From Phycisphaerales bacterium (GTDB taxonomy: Bacteria; Planctomycetota; Phycisphaerae; Phycisphaerales; SM1A02): a stretch of 64,000 nucleotides of DNA. Of the stretch, positions 25,525 to 33,333 are shown in pieces. The notes under the pieces were generated by a model. That model was not told the origin of the DNA. It did no database searches and was given only the letters and a program-made list of their open reading frames with translations. The stretch covers positions 496,001 to 560,000 of the forward strand of contig JAQWNP010000006.1 in NCBI GenBank assembly GCA_029268515.1, given 5' to 3'. Numbering within the stretch: the first letter of the stretch is position 1; every line of letters begins with the position of its first letter. The position numbers and the translations under genes were made by a program.

Positions 25525-26415
25525 ATGACCCACTCTTCGAGTTCATCCTCTTTAGTGCCCCGTTTTCATGCCATTGTCACTACGCACACAGATCAACATT
25601 TGGCGAACACGCTTCTGGCATTAATTAAGCAGTCACCAACACCAGCATCAATTACCGTCACTGTTGATGGAGAGCATGTCACTGTGCAAGATGTTGTTGC
25701 AGCTGTTGCAAAAAAAACTGGTTACCCTCTCAATTGTGTCACCCGCCGGCATATGGGAGAACCCCGTCGTGCTCAAACAAGAAACAATGGTGTGCGGGCA
25801 CTACTTGAACAGGGTGTTGACCAAAGTGATTGGCTACTCTTTATTGATGGAGATTGCCTCGCCGCGCCCAATCTAATTACAGCCCACACAAAAAGCACCA
25901 AAAACGCAAAATTCTCTATTGGTTATTTTATAAATCTCACAGAACAACAAACAGCTCAGCTCACTGAAGATTCTATTACAAGTGACCGCCTCACTGGGTT
26001 GTGCTTGCCCCATAATGATTCTTTAGAGGCGCGAAAAAAACGCTACCAAAAACAATTGTTTCTTCGTCGATTCGGTTTAACAAAGAAACACAAACCCAAA
26101 GCGGTCACCGGAAATATCGCGATTGAACTTACAGCATTCACTGCCATTAATGGTTTTGATGAGGCCTACACTGCTTGGGGGTTTGAAGATGATGATTTCT
26201 CAAGGCGGCTTTATAAGAAGCACTATCGACCAGCTATTGTGGTTGATAGTGCAATGGTGCTTCACCAGTGGCACAAAAGCTTGCGAGAATCAGATTGGCT
26301 CAAAAACCAATCTGCAAAGCGTTTTCGCAAAGGGCGACGGCGACCAGCCCATTGTCAGATGGGACTAATAACACCAGCGCCTCAGCCGGAGCCTATTTGC
26401 CGGTGTTTCTCTTAG
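25525..26415 (+). CDS. Family 2 glycosyltransferase with galactosyltransferase-like C-terminal region
   Basis: About 296 residues from ATG 25525; the frame opens at TTG 25498. The GT-A fold is visible: HAIVTTHTDQHLANTLLALIKQ at the start, then DWLLFIDGDCLAAPNLITAH, where IDGD is the DxD-type metal and nucleotide-sugar site. A later motif AVTGNIAIE followed by INGFDEAYTAWGFEDDDFSRR matches the W-G-x-E-D-x-D acceptor-side signature of the Glyco_transf_7C region. There is no TM segment, so it is probably cytoplasmic or membrane-peripheral. The C-terminus is Lys/Arg-rich, then Pro-rich with two cysteines. With the preceding deacetylase it may build a surface polysaccharide; donor and acceptor are unknown. 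No ribosome binding site is obvious. Confidence 0.85.
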   Translation: MTHSSSSSSLVPRFHAIVTTHTDQHLANTLLALIKQSPTPASITVTVDGEHVTVQDVVAAVAKKTGYPLNCVTRRHMGEPRRAQTRNNGVRALLEQGVDQSDWLLFIDGDCLAAPNLITAHTKSTKNAKFSIGYFINLTEQQTAQLTEDSITSDRLTGLCLPHNDSLEARKKRYQKQLFLRRFGLTKKHKPKAVTGNIAIELTAFTAINGFDEAYTAWGFEDDDFSRRLYKKHYRPAIVVDSAMVLHQWHKSLRESDWLKNQSAKRFRKGRRRPAHCQMGLITPAPQPEPICRCFS

Positions 26416-26423
26416 TGATCACA

Positions 26424-28445
26424 CTATTTGTTATTGAGAATATTCAGATAAGCGGCGCCCGTTTTATTGTTACGGAGATACCGATAAGCGCCAGTCATTA
26501 AGGCAGCATCACCATATGGGGTTTTTGTTGTCATCCCCAAGGATGAACCGAGCTGATCTTTCTTGTGACGGCCATAGATGTTCTTTAACAAAAAGCCGCT
26601 TCGCCCCAAGTAAACAGATACAAGGCCCTGTTTGTTATAGGTGTTACTGGCCCCTGGTGTTGAGCTTGTAATATCAGTAAATCCATCTGATTGAATATCA
26701 ACCCCACCAGCAACAGACCAACCCATTTGCCCTTTGGGTTCAAGCCCCTTGGCATAGAAGAGTTGCTTATCATTAAACACCGAGTACACATACGTCCCAC
26801 CACTCGAATCGTTCATGTTTGGTGCGCCAATGGCAATGTCATCAGAGCCATCGCCATTAAAATCACCAACGCCTGAAACAGAGAAGCCGAACAAGTCGTC
26901 GAGGTTGGCGCCTGAATACTTGTGGTCCTGAGTTCCAGCGACATCAAAGACATAGACTGCCCCAGCATTAGGTTTATTCCCGATCGTCTCAAAAGGAGCA
27001 CTGCTAATGACAAGGGAATCTACGCTACCAGAAACCGTCTCACATGCGCTAACTGAGTAACCCATCATGGCGCCTGGAGAGATGCCTGACTTTGTAGTCA
27101 ATTTAGTTGGAGTAACTGGTAATTCAGGCGCAGCAACTGTGAAATCTCCATCAAGAACATACACCACACCAGCATTCTTCCCGCTGAATGTGTCTTGGCT
27201 TGGGGCTCCAACAATTAAATCTGCTACACCATCATTGTTCACATCTTGACAATGAACACTCCAACCAAATCTTGACACATTGTCACCAGCAATATCACTG
27301 CCTTCAATACAAAAAAGGGCGTTGCCATCCTGGTCAAACCCAAAGACACCACCTCGCTTTGATGACCATCCAGGCGCTCCCAAGATAATTATGTCGCCAT
27401 CTGTACTTCCGTTTGGATTACCAAAATTCTTACCATTTGCGACCGACCAACCCAATTCCGCAGTGGTGATTTGGGCGGTTGGTGGTAATAAGAGGCATGG
27501 AATGTTGAAGACGGAAATATCAAATAACTTTTGGCCGTCATAATCGTAAAACCTACCGAGCCCCTTTCTTTTTATTGGGTTTTTATAACCATCACTAAAC
27601 TTTGGGCCACCCACAATCATTCGAGACCAAAATGGTGGATTCTTTGACGTTAAGAACGCAGAAGAGTTCCCCAACCAAACAACTTTTTCGGGGCCAGTCT
27701 TTTTAAATGCCGCTTCCTTTGTTGTCGTTTCGCCGCCAAGAGGCCTTGACGATTTCGACTTAATCTCAACGTTCTTGATTGATATGTTTTTCCAGGTGTT
27801 CTGCCCGACCTGTTGGCCTTCAAACCAGGTTGACACCCATTTGTTGCCATCAAGCTTATCGAGCCCGCGGTAAGTCCCAACAACATCCCCATCAACTTCC
27901 ACAGTCACCTTGTCTTTGCTGGAGTCATAGAGAATCTCAACTGATTCCTTCCCACTCGAAATAGATTCTGTGGAAATAGTTTTTGGTGCGTTGCCTTTAA
28001 TGTGCTCAATAACTCGCATGTAACGCTTTGAAGATTTTGGAGACCTTTGGAAAAAAGCGAGTTCAACACCGTCCTGTATTTTAAGGTCGCCTAGTTCTGC
28101 TTTCTTTGCGAAAAACACAGAGACACCAGCGATCGTCTCTGGCACAGCGGGATCTCGTGTGAGGTTGCTGGCTTTGAGTTCCAAATCAAATGTGATTTTT
28201 ATGTCGTCTGAGAGTGCATACTCTTTTTGATTGTCAGCAAAAGTGGATCTTCCAGTCGAACCATTCCCCTCAAAAGAGAGTTTGCTTCCGGAGGATGAAG
28301 TGGAAATACCACCTTCCTGAAATTGGGCAAAATGACTGTAATTCTTCCACCCACTAATTTCTCGGTCAGCAAATACGGGGTTGGTCCAACATACTGCTGC
28401 TGAGATGATGGCCAATTTAATGAGTGTGTTTGCCTGAAGTGACAT
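26424..28445 (-). CDS. Secreted FG-GAP/integrin-alpha-like repeat protein
   Basis: About 673 residues from ATG 28445, which has AGGAG nine bases upstream; the frame is open to 28526. A signal peptide covers roughly residues 1-25 (ending TNPVFAD). A jelly-roll or lectin-like beta domain spans about 25-210. At least five FG-GAP blade repeats follow, each with a calcium-binding loop such as QDVNNDGVADLIVGAPS and GDFNGDGSDDIAIGAPN. One late blade (VDIQSDGFTDITSSTPG) has a looser loop. Such repeats fold into a seven-bladed propeller binding proteins or glycans outside the cell; no catalytic residues are evident. The stop codon is eight bases from that of the convergent glycosyltransferase gene. 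Confidence 0.82.
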   Translation of the reverse strand: MSLQANTLIKLAIISAAVCWTNPVFADREISGWKNYSHFAQFQEGGISTSSSGSKLSFEGNGSTGRSTFADNQKEYALSDDIKITFDLELKASNLTRDPAVPETIAGVSVFFAKKAELGDLKIQDGVELAFFQRSPKSSKRYMRVIEHIKGNAPKTISTESISSGKESVEILYDSSKDKVTVEVDGDVVGTYRGLDKLDGNKWVSTWFEGQQVGQNTWKNISIKNVEIKSKSSRPLGGETTTKEAAFKKTGPEKVVWLGNSSAFLTSKNPPFWSRMIVGGPKFSDGYKNPIKRKGLGRFYDYDGQKLFDISVFNIPCLLLPPTAQITTAELGWSVANGKNFGNPNGSTDGDIIILGAPGWSSKRGGVFGFDQDGNALFCIEGSDIAGDNVSRFGWSVHCQDVNNDGVADLIVGAPSQDTFSGKNAGVVYVLDGDFTVAAPELPVTPTKLTTKSGISPGAMMGYSVSACETVSGSVDSLVISSAPFETIGNKPNAGAVYVFDVAGTQDHKYSGANLDDLFGFSVSGVGDFNGDGSDDIAIGAPNMNDSSGGTYVYSVFNDKQLFYAKGLEPKGQMGWSVAGGVDIQSDGFTDITSSTPGASNTYNKQGLVSVYLGRSGFLLKNIYGRHKKDQLGSSLGMTTKTPYGDAALMTGAYRYLRNNKTGAAYLNILNNK

Positions 28446-28636
28446 GACGGTGGTCTCCTGGATGCGCCGTCGGCTTCCCCTAAAATATGAGGGGGCCTGT
28501 GTTTGAGAATTATTCCAAGTAGGCATACTACTAGCTCAAACCGAACCAGGCCATCAGAACTAGTGAATCCGCCCTGCCACAAAGCACTTAATGAGCTTAG
28601 GCCCCTATTAGATCGTCATTGAAATGTCACTGGAGT

Positions 28637-29443
28637 CTAGGATCCGCATTTTGGCTCTGATGGGGGATAGATGTCATAGCTCACAAGTTTTGTTTTGAGC
28701 CGCGATGACACTGTTGTGCTGAGTGGCTCAGCAGATTGGGGTCGCTTAACGACGACCCGTTTTAGAGCAAAACGACGGGCTATGGCCAAGAGTTCTGGAA
28801 GGTCATCATCCTCACCAACGAGCCGTCGAGCTAATCGCATTGGTTTTTTTGCAAGCGCTGCCTTACTACGCTTCAGTGGAAACATGCCATCGATATAAAC
28901 CACATCAGGGCGATCGACCAATTTTGACAACCCCTCTTTCGCGTCAGCCATAACCAAATCTAATTGTGAAAGTGGTTCTGTTAACGCCTCAACAAGCTTG
29001 CCTCGTTGAAGGCCGTCAAAAAGTATCGCCGCTATGACTGGGTTTCGTTCGAAGGCTGTTACTTGAAATCCCATACAGGCCAATAAAACCGCGTCTTGCC
29101 CAAATCCCGCGGTTGCATCTACGACGTGTCGAGCGTGTGTGCCAATAGCTTTATGCAATGGTTGTTGGCGACCCAAATTTCCACTACCAGTGCGTGTGTC
29201 GATATGGCTAAAGTCTGCAAATGTGCCACGTCCATGTGGGGTTTCATGGTCCCACAACTCAACACGATGGTCGGTCACAACGACACGGACTTCGTTTTCC
29301 TGCACAACTGCATCAACAGAAGAAACAATCTCTACATCCGGTAGATGAGACTTTGCCCATGCTTGGCGCTGGGCACTTTGGGAGTCTATTGCGAGGGTGA
29401 CCCTGGTCTTTGTGGTCGGTTTTTTTGGTTGGGAACTCGACAT
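28637..29443 (-). CDS. rsmJ: 16S rRNA m2G1516 methyltransferase, RsmJ-like
   Basis: About 268 residues from ATG 29443; the frame continues to 29485. It is a class I SAM-dependent methyltransferase with the SAM-binding motif VVDATAGFGQDAVLLACMG. The RsmJ-type catalytic stretch VVYIDGMFPLKRSKAALAKKPMR is recognisable from YIDGMFP and AKKPMR. The family usually has YLDPMYP or similar; Gly here takes the place of Pro next to Asp. RVVVKRP near the end is also typical. RsmJ methylates G1516 of 16S rRNA near the decoding centre, acting on the assembled small subunit in the cytoplasm. No ribosomal genes adjoin it. The name rests on these motifs and the overall length. Confidence 0.78.
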   Translation of the reverse strand: MSSSQPKKPTTKTRVTLAIDSQSAQRQAWAKSHLPDVEIVSSVDAVVQENEVRVVVTDHRVELWDHETPHGRGTFADFSHIDTRTGSGNLGRQQPLHKAIGTHARHVVDATAGFGQDAVLLACMGFQVTAFERNPVIAAILFDGLQRGKLVEALTEPLSQLDLVMADAKEGLSKLVDRPDVVYIDGMFPLKRSKAALAKKPMRLARRLVGEDDDLPELLAIARRFALKRVVVKRPQSAEPLSTTVSSRLKTKLVSYDIYPPSEPKCGS

Positions 29444-29518
29444 TTCTGAGTATCCAAAACGAAACAACAACGATCCATCATCCAATACAATTATCGCCCG
29501 AGTGTTACTGCTAAAAGA

Positions 29519-29656
29519 GGTTATCAGGTGATACTCGATTGGTTCAATAAAGAAGGCCTCACCTTCGCCTTCCCAACATTAACCCTTGAGATTGATAGCC
29601 AAGAGCCGGTTCAGATTAGTAACTCATTGCCTGCCATAGATTCATGGGAAATATGA
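29519..29656 (+). pseudogene. Fragment resembling the C-terminus of an MscS mechanosensitive channel
   Basis: This 355-bp gap (29444-29798) has no complete gene. A short open stretch translates to ILDWFNKEGLTFAFPTLTLE and ends at TGA 29654. It resembles the conserved MscS end, where a pattern like FNxEGIxFAFPTQT closes the beta domain. The membrane helices, pore and most of the beta domain are missing, and the frame meets a stop at 29447. It is most likely the decayed tail of a deleted channel gene. The rest of the gap shows nothing beyond the likely promoter region for the methyltransferase gene at 29799. Confidence 0.5.
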
Positions 29657-29798
29657 CAAGGCTTACTCCTGACCATCTTTGCATACTGCGCGGGTACAGG
29701 TTTTATGATGATCCCATACACTGTCTAGATCTTAGTTTCGATTCACTCTAAAAAGAACGCTCAATAGTAGCCCCAAGATAATTAACGGCAGCGAAGAT

Positions 29799-30632
29799 AT
29801 GACCACTAAAAAGGCGCGGCGGAAAAAAAATAACGGTTGGCGTAATGCCAGTAACAGTGATCATCATGAGCTCTATGAGCTTTCTGTACAGGATGCAGAT
29901 TCTGAGTGTGCGATTATTGACCAGGTGTGGAATGAACGACGCCAACGAACAGCCACCTCTATTCGTGAAGACTTTTGTGGAACGGCCTTGACAGCTTCTG
30001 CTTGGGTTAAGTTGCGCAAAAACAACACTGCGACCTGTGTTGATAATGATGCTGGTGTGTTGAATTGGGCTGAGAATCGAGTCAAAGAACGTCTTGATGA
30101 GAGTGAGGCTGAACGAATATCGTTTGTTAAGGCTGATGTAATAACTGCTAACACTGAGCTTGTTGAGAGTGTGTTAGCGATGAATTTTAGTTATTACCTT
30201 TTTAAGAAACGATCACAATTAGTTGAGTATTTTCAATCTGTCCATAAAGCCCTCACGGATGATGGGTTATTCCTTTTGGATGCATATGGAGGAAGTGATT
30301 CTTTTTTAGAAATGGAAGAGGATCGTGACCTAGATGGCTTTACATATATCTGGGACCAACACTCCTATAGCCCTGTCACAGGGAATGTCACCAATCATAT
30401 TCATTTTGTGTTTCCTGATGGATCTCGTTTAGATAAAGCGTTTACTTACAATTGGCGATTATGGACACTTCCTGAAATCCAAGAATTGCTTTTAGAAGCT
30501 GGCTTTTCTAACGTTGTTGTGTATTGGGAGGGTTCCGATGATGATGAAGAAGAAGGTAATGGTGAATGGGCCATCACAACTGACGGGGAAGCTTGTGAGG
30601 GTTGGATTGCCTATCTTGTTGCTGAGAAATAG
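29799..30632 (+). CDS. Class I SAM-dependent methyltransferase, substrate unknown
   Basis: 277 residues. The N-terminus is very basic (TTKKARRKKNNGWR), then comes a family-like opening HELYELSVQDADSECAIID. SIREDFCGTALTA contains the glycine-rich SAM site in the variant form EDFCGTA; CVDNDAGVLNWA supplies the acidic residue that binds the ribose, and VKADV the next motif. VLAMNFSYYLFKKRSQLVEYF replaces the usual post-II signature, and ALTDDGLFLLDAYGG is motif III. The last 25 residues are strongly acidic. Homologues are often annotated only as methyltransferases; small molecule or protein targets are both possible. The polyprenyl synthase gene starts 39 bp later, so a link to quinone or isoprenoid metabolism is possible but unproven. 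Confidence 0.8.
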   Translation: MTTKKARRKKNNGWRNASNSDHHELYELSVQDADSECAIIDQVWNERRQRTATSIREDFCGTALTASAWVKLRKNNTATCVDNDAGVLNWAENRVKERLDESEAERISFVKADVITANTELVESVLAMNFSYYLFKKRSQLVEYFQSVHKALTDDGLFLLDAYGGSDSFLEMEEDRDLDGFTYIWDQHSYSPVTGNVTNHIHFVFPDGSRLDKAFTYNWRLWTLPEIQELLLEAGFSNVVVYWEGSDDDEEEGNGEWAITTDGEACEGWIAYLVAEK

Positions 30633-30671
30633 AACTTTTTTTGATTTGATTAACTTCGTAAAAACAAAAGT

Positions 30672-31670
30672 ATGTTTGAACTTCTAAACCAACGTCCACA
30701 ACTCGCTGCGACCCTGCGTCAAGAACTTGATGGTGTCATCGAAATTTTTGAGCAGCAGTTAGCTAGTGAAATACCTGCAGTGAGTGAGTTGTGTGTCCAT
30801 ATCAATCGATACAGAGGCAAAATGCTCCGGCCGACATTATTGTTGGTCTCTAGTCTGGGTTGCTATGGATCAACTGGAAATACTGCGAAAAAAATATCTA
30901 AAAAACATCGCATTGTTGCCGCAGTCACTGAAATGATTCATATGGCCACACTTGTCCATGATGATGTTTTAGACCTTGCTCAAATGCGCCGCAATGGACC
31001 AACAATTAATGATTTAAATGGCAATCAAACCGCTGTTATGTTTGGTGACTATCTCATTTCTAACGCGTTTCACCTGTGTTCGCACGCTGGCGATCCTGAT
31101 ATTAATCTGCGTTTAGGTGAGGTCACTAATACGTTGTGTGAGGGTGAGATCATACAACTAAGCCATCGTGATGATATGACACTGAGTGAAGAGACCTATT
31201 TTCAAATCATCTCAAAGAAGACGGCTTCATTGATAGGTGCGTGTTGTGAGTTAGGTGCGATTCTCGCAAATGCTGATGAAAATGTTGTGAAAGCAATGAG
31301 GGAATTTGGTTGCTCTTTAGGAATCGCGTTCCAAATAAAAGATGATTTGTTAGATTTTATGGGTGAACAAGAATTATTAGGGAAAAAGCCTGGCAAGGAT
31401 ATTGATGCTGGTGAATTCACACTCCCTTTGATTGACTATTTTAGTCACGCATCAGAATCCAAAAACAAACAAATGCTCGAGCACCTTAAGGTTGGTGATG
31501 CCACTGCTGTGCACTCTGAGTTATTAGTGAGTCGCTCTCTGGATCGATCAATAGAGAAGGCTGCTGCATATGTTCAACAAGCAAAAGATCAACTTGTTGT
31601 TTTAGAGGACAGTGATGCACGAGTCCTTTTGTCAGAAATTGCTGACCAAGTCATTGTGCGAACCTTTTAG
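30672..31670 (+). CDS. Trans-type polyprenyl diphosphate synthase
   Basis: Extends allylic diphosphates with isopentenyl diphosphate to make a long isoprenoid chain, usually the quinone side chain. The 332-residue protein has all family regions. KMLRPTLLLV has the substrate-binding Arg. The first aspartate-rich motif is DDVLD (Asp97, Asp98, Asp101) followed by AQMRRNGP. FGDYLISNAF follows, and the second aspartate-rich motif is DDLLD (224-228) within QIKDDLLDFMG and then GKKPGKDI. The residues four and five places before the first motif are small (Thr, Ala), which usually allows long products, so an octaprenyl- or heptaprenyl-class product is inferred. It has no TM segment and acts in the cytoplasm. 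It follows the methyltransferase gene closely. Confidence 0.9.
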   Translation: MFELLNQRPQLAATLRQELDGVIEIFEQQLASEIPAVSELCVHINRYRGKMLRPTLLLVSSLGCYGSTGNTAKKISKKHRIVAAVTEMIHMATLVHDDVLDLAQMRRNGPTINDLNGNQTAVMFGDYLISNAFHLCSHAGDPDINLRLGEVTNTLCEGEIIQLSHRDDMTLSEETYFQIISKKTASLIGACCELGAILANADENVVKAMREFGCSLGIAFQIKDDLLDFMGEQELLGKKPGKDIDAGEFTLPLIDYFSHASESKNKQMLEHLKVGDATAVHSELLVSRSLDRSIEKAAAYVQQAKDQLVVLEDSDARVLLSEIADQVIVRTF

Positions 31671-31688
31671 TTAAATTTCAGGCTTTGA

Positions 31689-32021
31689 TTATTCGCTTGT
31701 GAGTGCTTTTTTAGCTTGGGCAATAAGGTCTTCTACGCGCTCTGTCACACCAGAGAGTGCCCCCTCATCTGATGTAAGCTCCCCTTGGAGTTGGTCGAGC
31801 TCATCCAATAACTTCTGGCCCGCCTGTTCTATAACATCGGTTTCTTGAGCTGCTAATTTGGCGACGGATTCAAGAAGTGGGTCCAGCTCAGTCTCTGCCC
31901 AAGAACCCAACCTTTTGGACGATGACTGAAGAGAATCTAGTGCTTTGTCAATTTTTTCGGCGATGGCCTCATGCCGAGCTTGGGGTCCATTGGGAGATTG
32001 ATTGTGTGGTGATTGGTCCAT
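31689..32021 (-). CDS. Small acidic helical/coiled-coil protein, unknown
   Basis: About 110 residues from ATG 32021, chosen because GAGGAG lies nine bases upstream; the frame continues to 32054. The N-terminal 20 residues are polar and probably disordered. The rest is amphipathic helix with heptad-like spacing (AIAEKIDKALDSLQSSSKRLG, then KLLDELDQLQGELTS and RVEDLIAQAKKAL). No TM, cysteine or catalytic motif is present. The shape resembles apolipoprotein-like or phasin-like proteins, but I would not assign either. It lies convergent with the polyprenyl synthase gene, with 18 bp between stops. Confidence 0.55.
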   Translation of the reverse strand: MDQSPHNQSPNGPQARHEAIAEKIDKALDSLQSSSKRLGSWAETELDPLLESVAKLAAQETDVIEQAGQKLLDELDQLQGELTSDEGALSGVTERVEDLIAQAKKALTSE

Positions 32022-32117
32022 CAAATTCTGCTCCTCTAGCTCAATAAATGGCATGGATTGATATACCTAAGAGTATTCCGATCCTAACCCTACTTGTCTA
32101 CCAAGACTTTTGATGCT

Positions 32118-32233
32118 TTTTGGATCCTAGGGCGATCTTTGGATTCTTTGTTCTATTGACGATCCAAAACTGGATTCTAGGATAAACGATCTTGCACCCC
32201 ATCCACATGAGAGTGTGGATTCTGGAGGATTCC
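32118..32233 (+). promoter_or_regulatory. Promoter region with repeated GGATYCT boxes upstream of the tRNase Z-like gene
   Basis: Boxes of the form GGATYCT occur at 32122, 32141, 32172 and 32217, with a further GGATTC at 32227. TTGACG (32156-32161) and TAGGAT (32178-32183), 16 bases apart, look like a sigma-70-type promoter. One inverted pair (GATCC and GGATT around AAAACT) lies in the spacer. A 7-bp hairpin ATCCACA/TGTGGAT at 32201-32220 follows, just before GGAGG (32224-32228) and ATG 32238. The boxes look like repeated sites for a regulator; none is identified. Confidence 0.4.
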
Positions 32234-32237
32234 CATT

Positions 32238-33146
32238 ATGTTGCCTCGTACGCCACCACGTGTTGGCCAAAACGGTTTTCTTTACGTCCCCCCTTATCGC
32301 ATTCAAGGCATCAGTATTGCTGGTGAACAGACGGTCGTACAGATCCCGGAGTTGAGCCTGGCCTTTGATATTGGATTATGTCCTCGTATTGCATTGGCCT
32401 CAGATTTTGTCGCACTTTCTCATGGCCATATGGATCATGTTGCGGGCTTACCGTATTACTTCAGCCAGCGAATGTTCCAAAAAATGGTTGTTGGAACCTG
32501 TATTTGTCATGAAGACTTAGCGCCAGCTCTCCTAAATATGATGGACGCATGGGTTAATGTTGAGCAACAACATACAAAACACAAGGTTGTTGGGCTTGCT
32601 CCTGGCGATCAGTATGAAATCAAAAACAACATCATGTTGCGTGCGCTTCCAGCCGACCATACCGTCCCTGCCCTTTCGTACGCTGTTATTGAGTATCGAA
32701 GTAAGTTGCGTGAGGAATATTGTGATTTACCACAAGATCAATTACGCGACCTTAAAAAATCTGGGAAGCCAATTACCCAGGTTTTTGAAATTCCCTTGAT
32801 CGCCTACAGTGGTGATACTCAATTAGGGCCTTCTTTGTACAGCCCGGAATTCACTGAGGCCAAAATTGTGATTTCCGAATGCACCTTCTTTGACCAAGAT
32901 CACAGATCAAGGGCGACCAGCGGAAAACATCTTCATGCTGCCGATATTGTTGGTCTCCTCGACGTTTGGAAGGCTGAGGCTGTCATTTTGATTCATACCT
33001 CCCGCCGAATGGACCTTGAGCGATCGAGAGAAAAGTTATTGACGCTTATTGGTCCTGAACAGGCGAGTCGTGTCCATTTTTTGATGGATCATCGCCGTAA
33101 TCGTGCTCGTTATGAGTGCCAACAGGCCGCGTTGGATTCAAAATAG
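32238..33146 (+). CDS. MBL-fold hydrolase, TRZ1-like tRNase Z
   Basis: 302 residues of the metallo-beta-lactamase fold. The zinc-binding motif is SHGHMDH (His62, His64, Asp66, His67), with later ligands in ADHTVPAL and YSGDT, and HTSRR near the end in place of the usual closing histidine loop. The N-terminal stretch YRIQGISIAGEQTVVQIPE, followed by AFDIGLCP, resembles the short plant-type tRNase Z (TRZ1) more than classical bacterial RNase Z. Such enzymes cut the 3' trailer from tRNA precursors. With tRNA-Ala lacking an encoded CCA, a tRNase Z is expected in this organism. Start ATG 32238 has GGAGG nine bases before it. The gene has its own promoter-like upstream region and is followed 187 bp later by dnaA. 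Confidence 0.75.
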   Translation: MLPRTPPRVGQNGFLYVPPYRIQGISIAGEQTVVQIPELSLAFDIGLCPRIALASDFVALSHGHMDHVAGLPYYFSQRMFQKMVVGTCICHEDLAPALLNMMDAWVNVEQQHTKHKVVGLAPGDQYEIKNNIMLRALPADHTVPALSYAVIEYRSKLREEYCDLPQDQLRDLKKSGKPITQVFEIPLIAYSGDTQLGPSLYSPEFTEAKIVISECTFFDQDHRSRATSGKHLHAADIVGLLDVWKAEAVILIHTSRRMDLERSREKLLTLIGPEQASRVHFLMDHRRNRARYECQQAALDSK

Positions 33147-33333
33147 GCCCCTCACGGGGACCATGATTCAATTTGACGATTTTTGGTTCGCGTCTTACAT
33201 TCATGGATCGGTTGTTGTTGGCATTCAGTAGTTGTGTTGTAAATACAATATTGTTTGTTCTTGAGTTCACGGAAATCAGCAACACAACCGTGTCTCGACT
33301 CAGCTTTACTGCTGTTCCGGAGAGGGAATTTGG

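Noticed and set aside
33237-33254. Short palindromes TTGTAAATACAA and ACAATATTGT before dnaA
   Set aside because: They are AT-rich and short, so chance is likely; neither matches a DnaA box.
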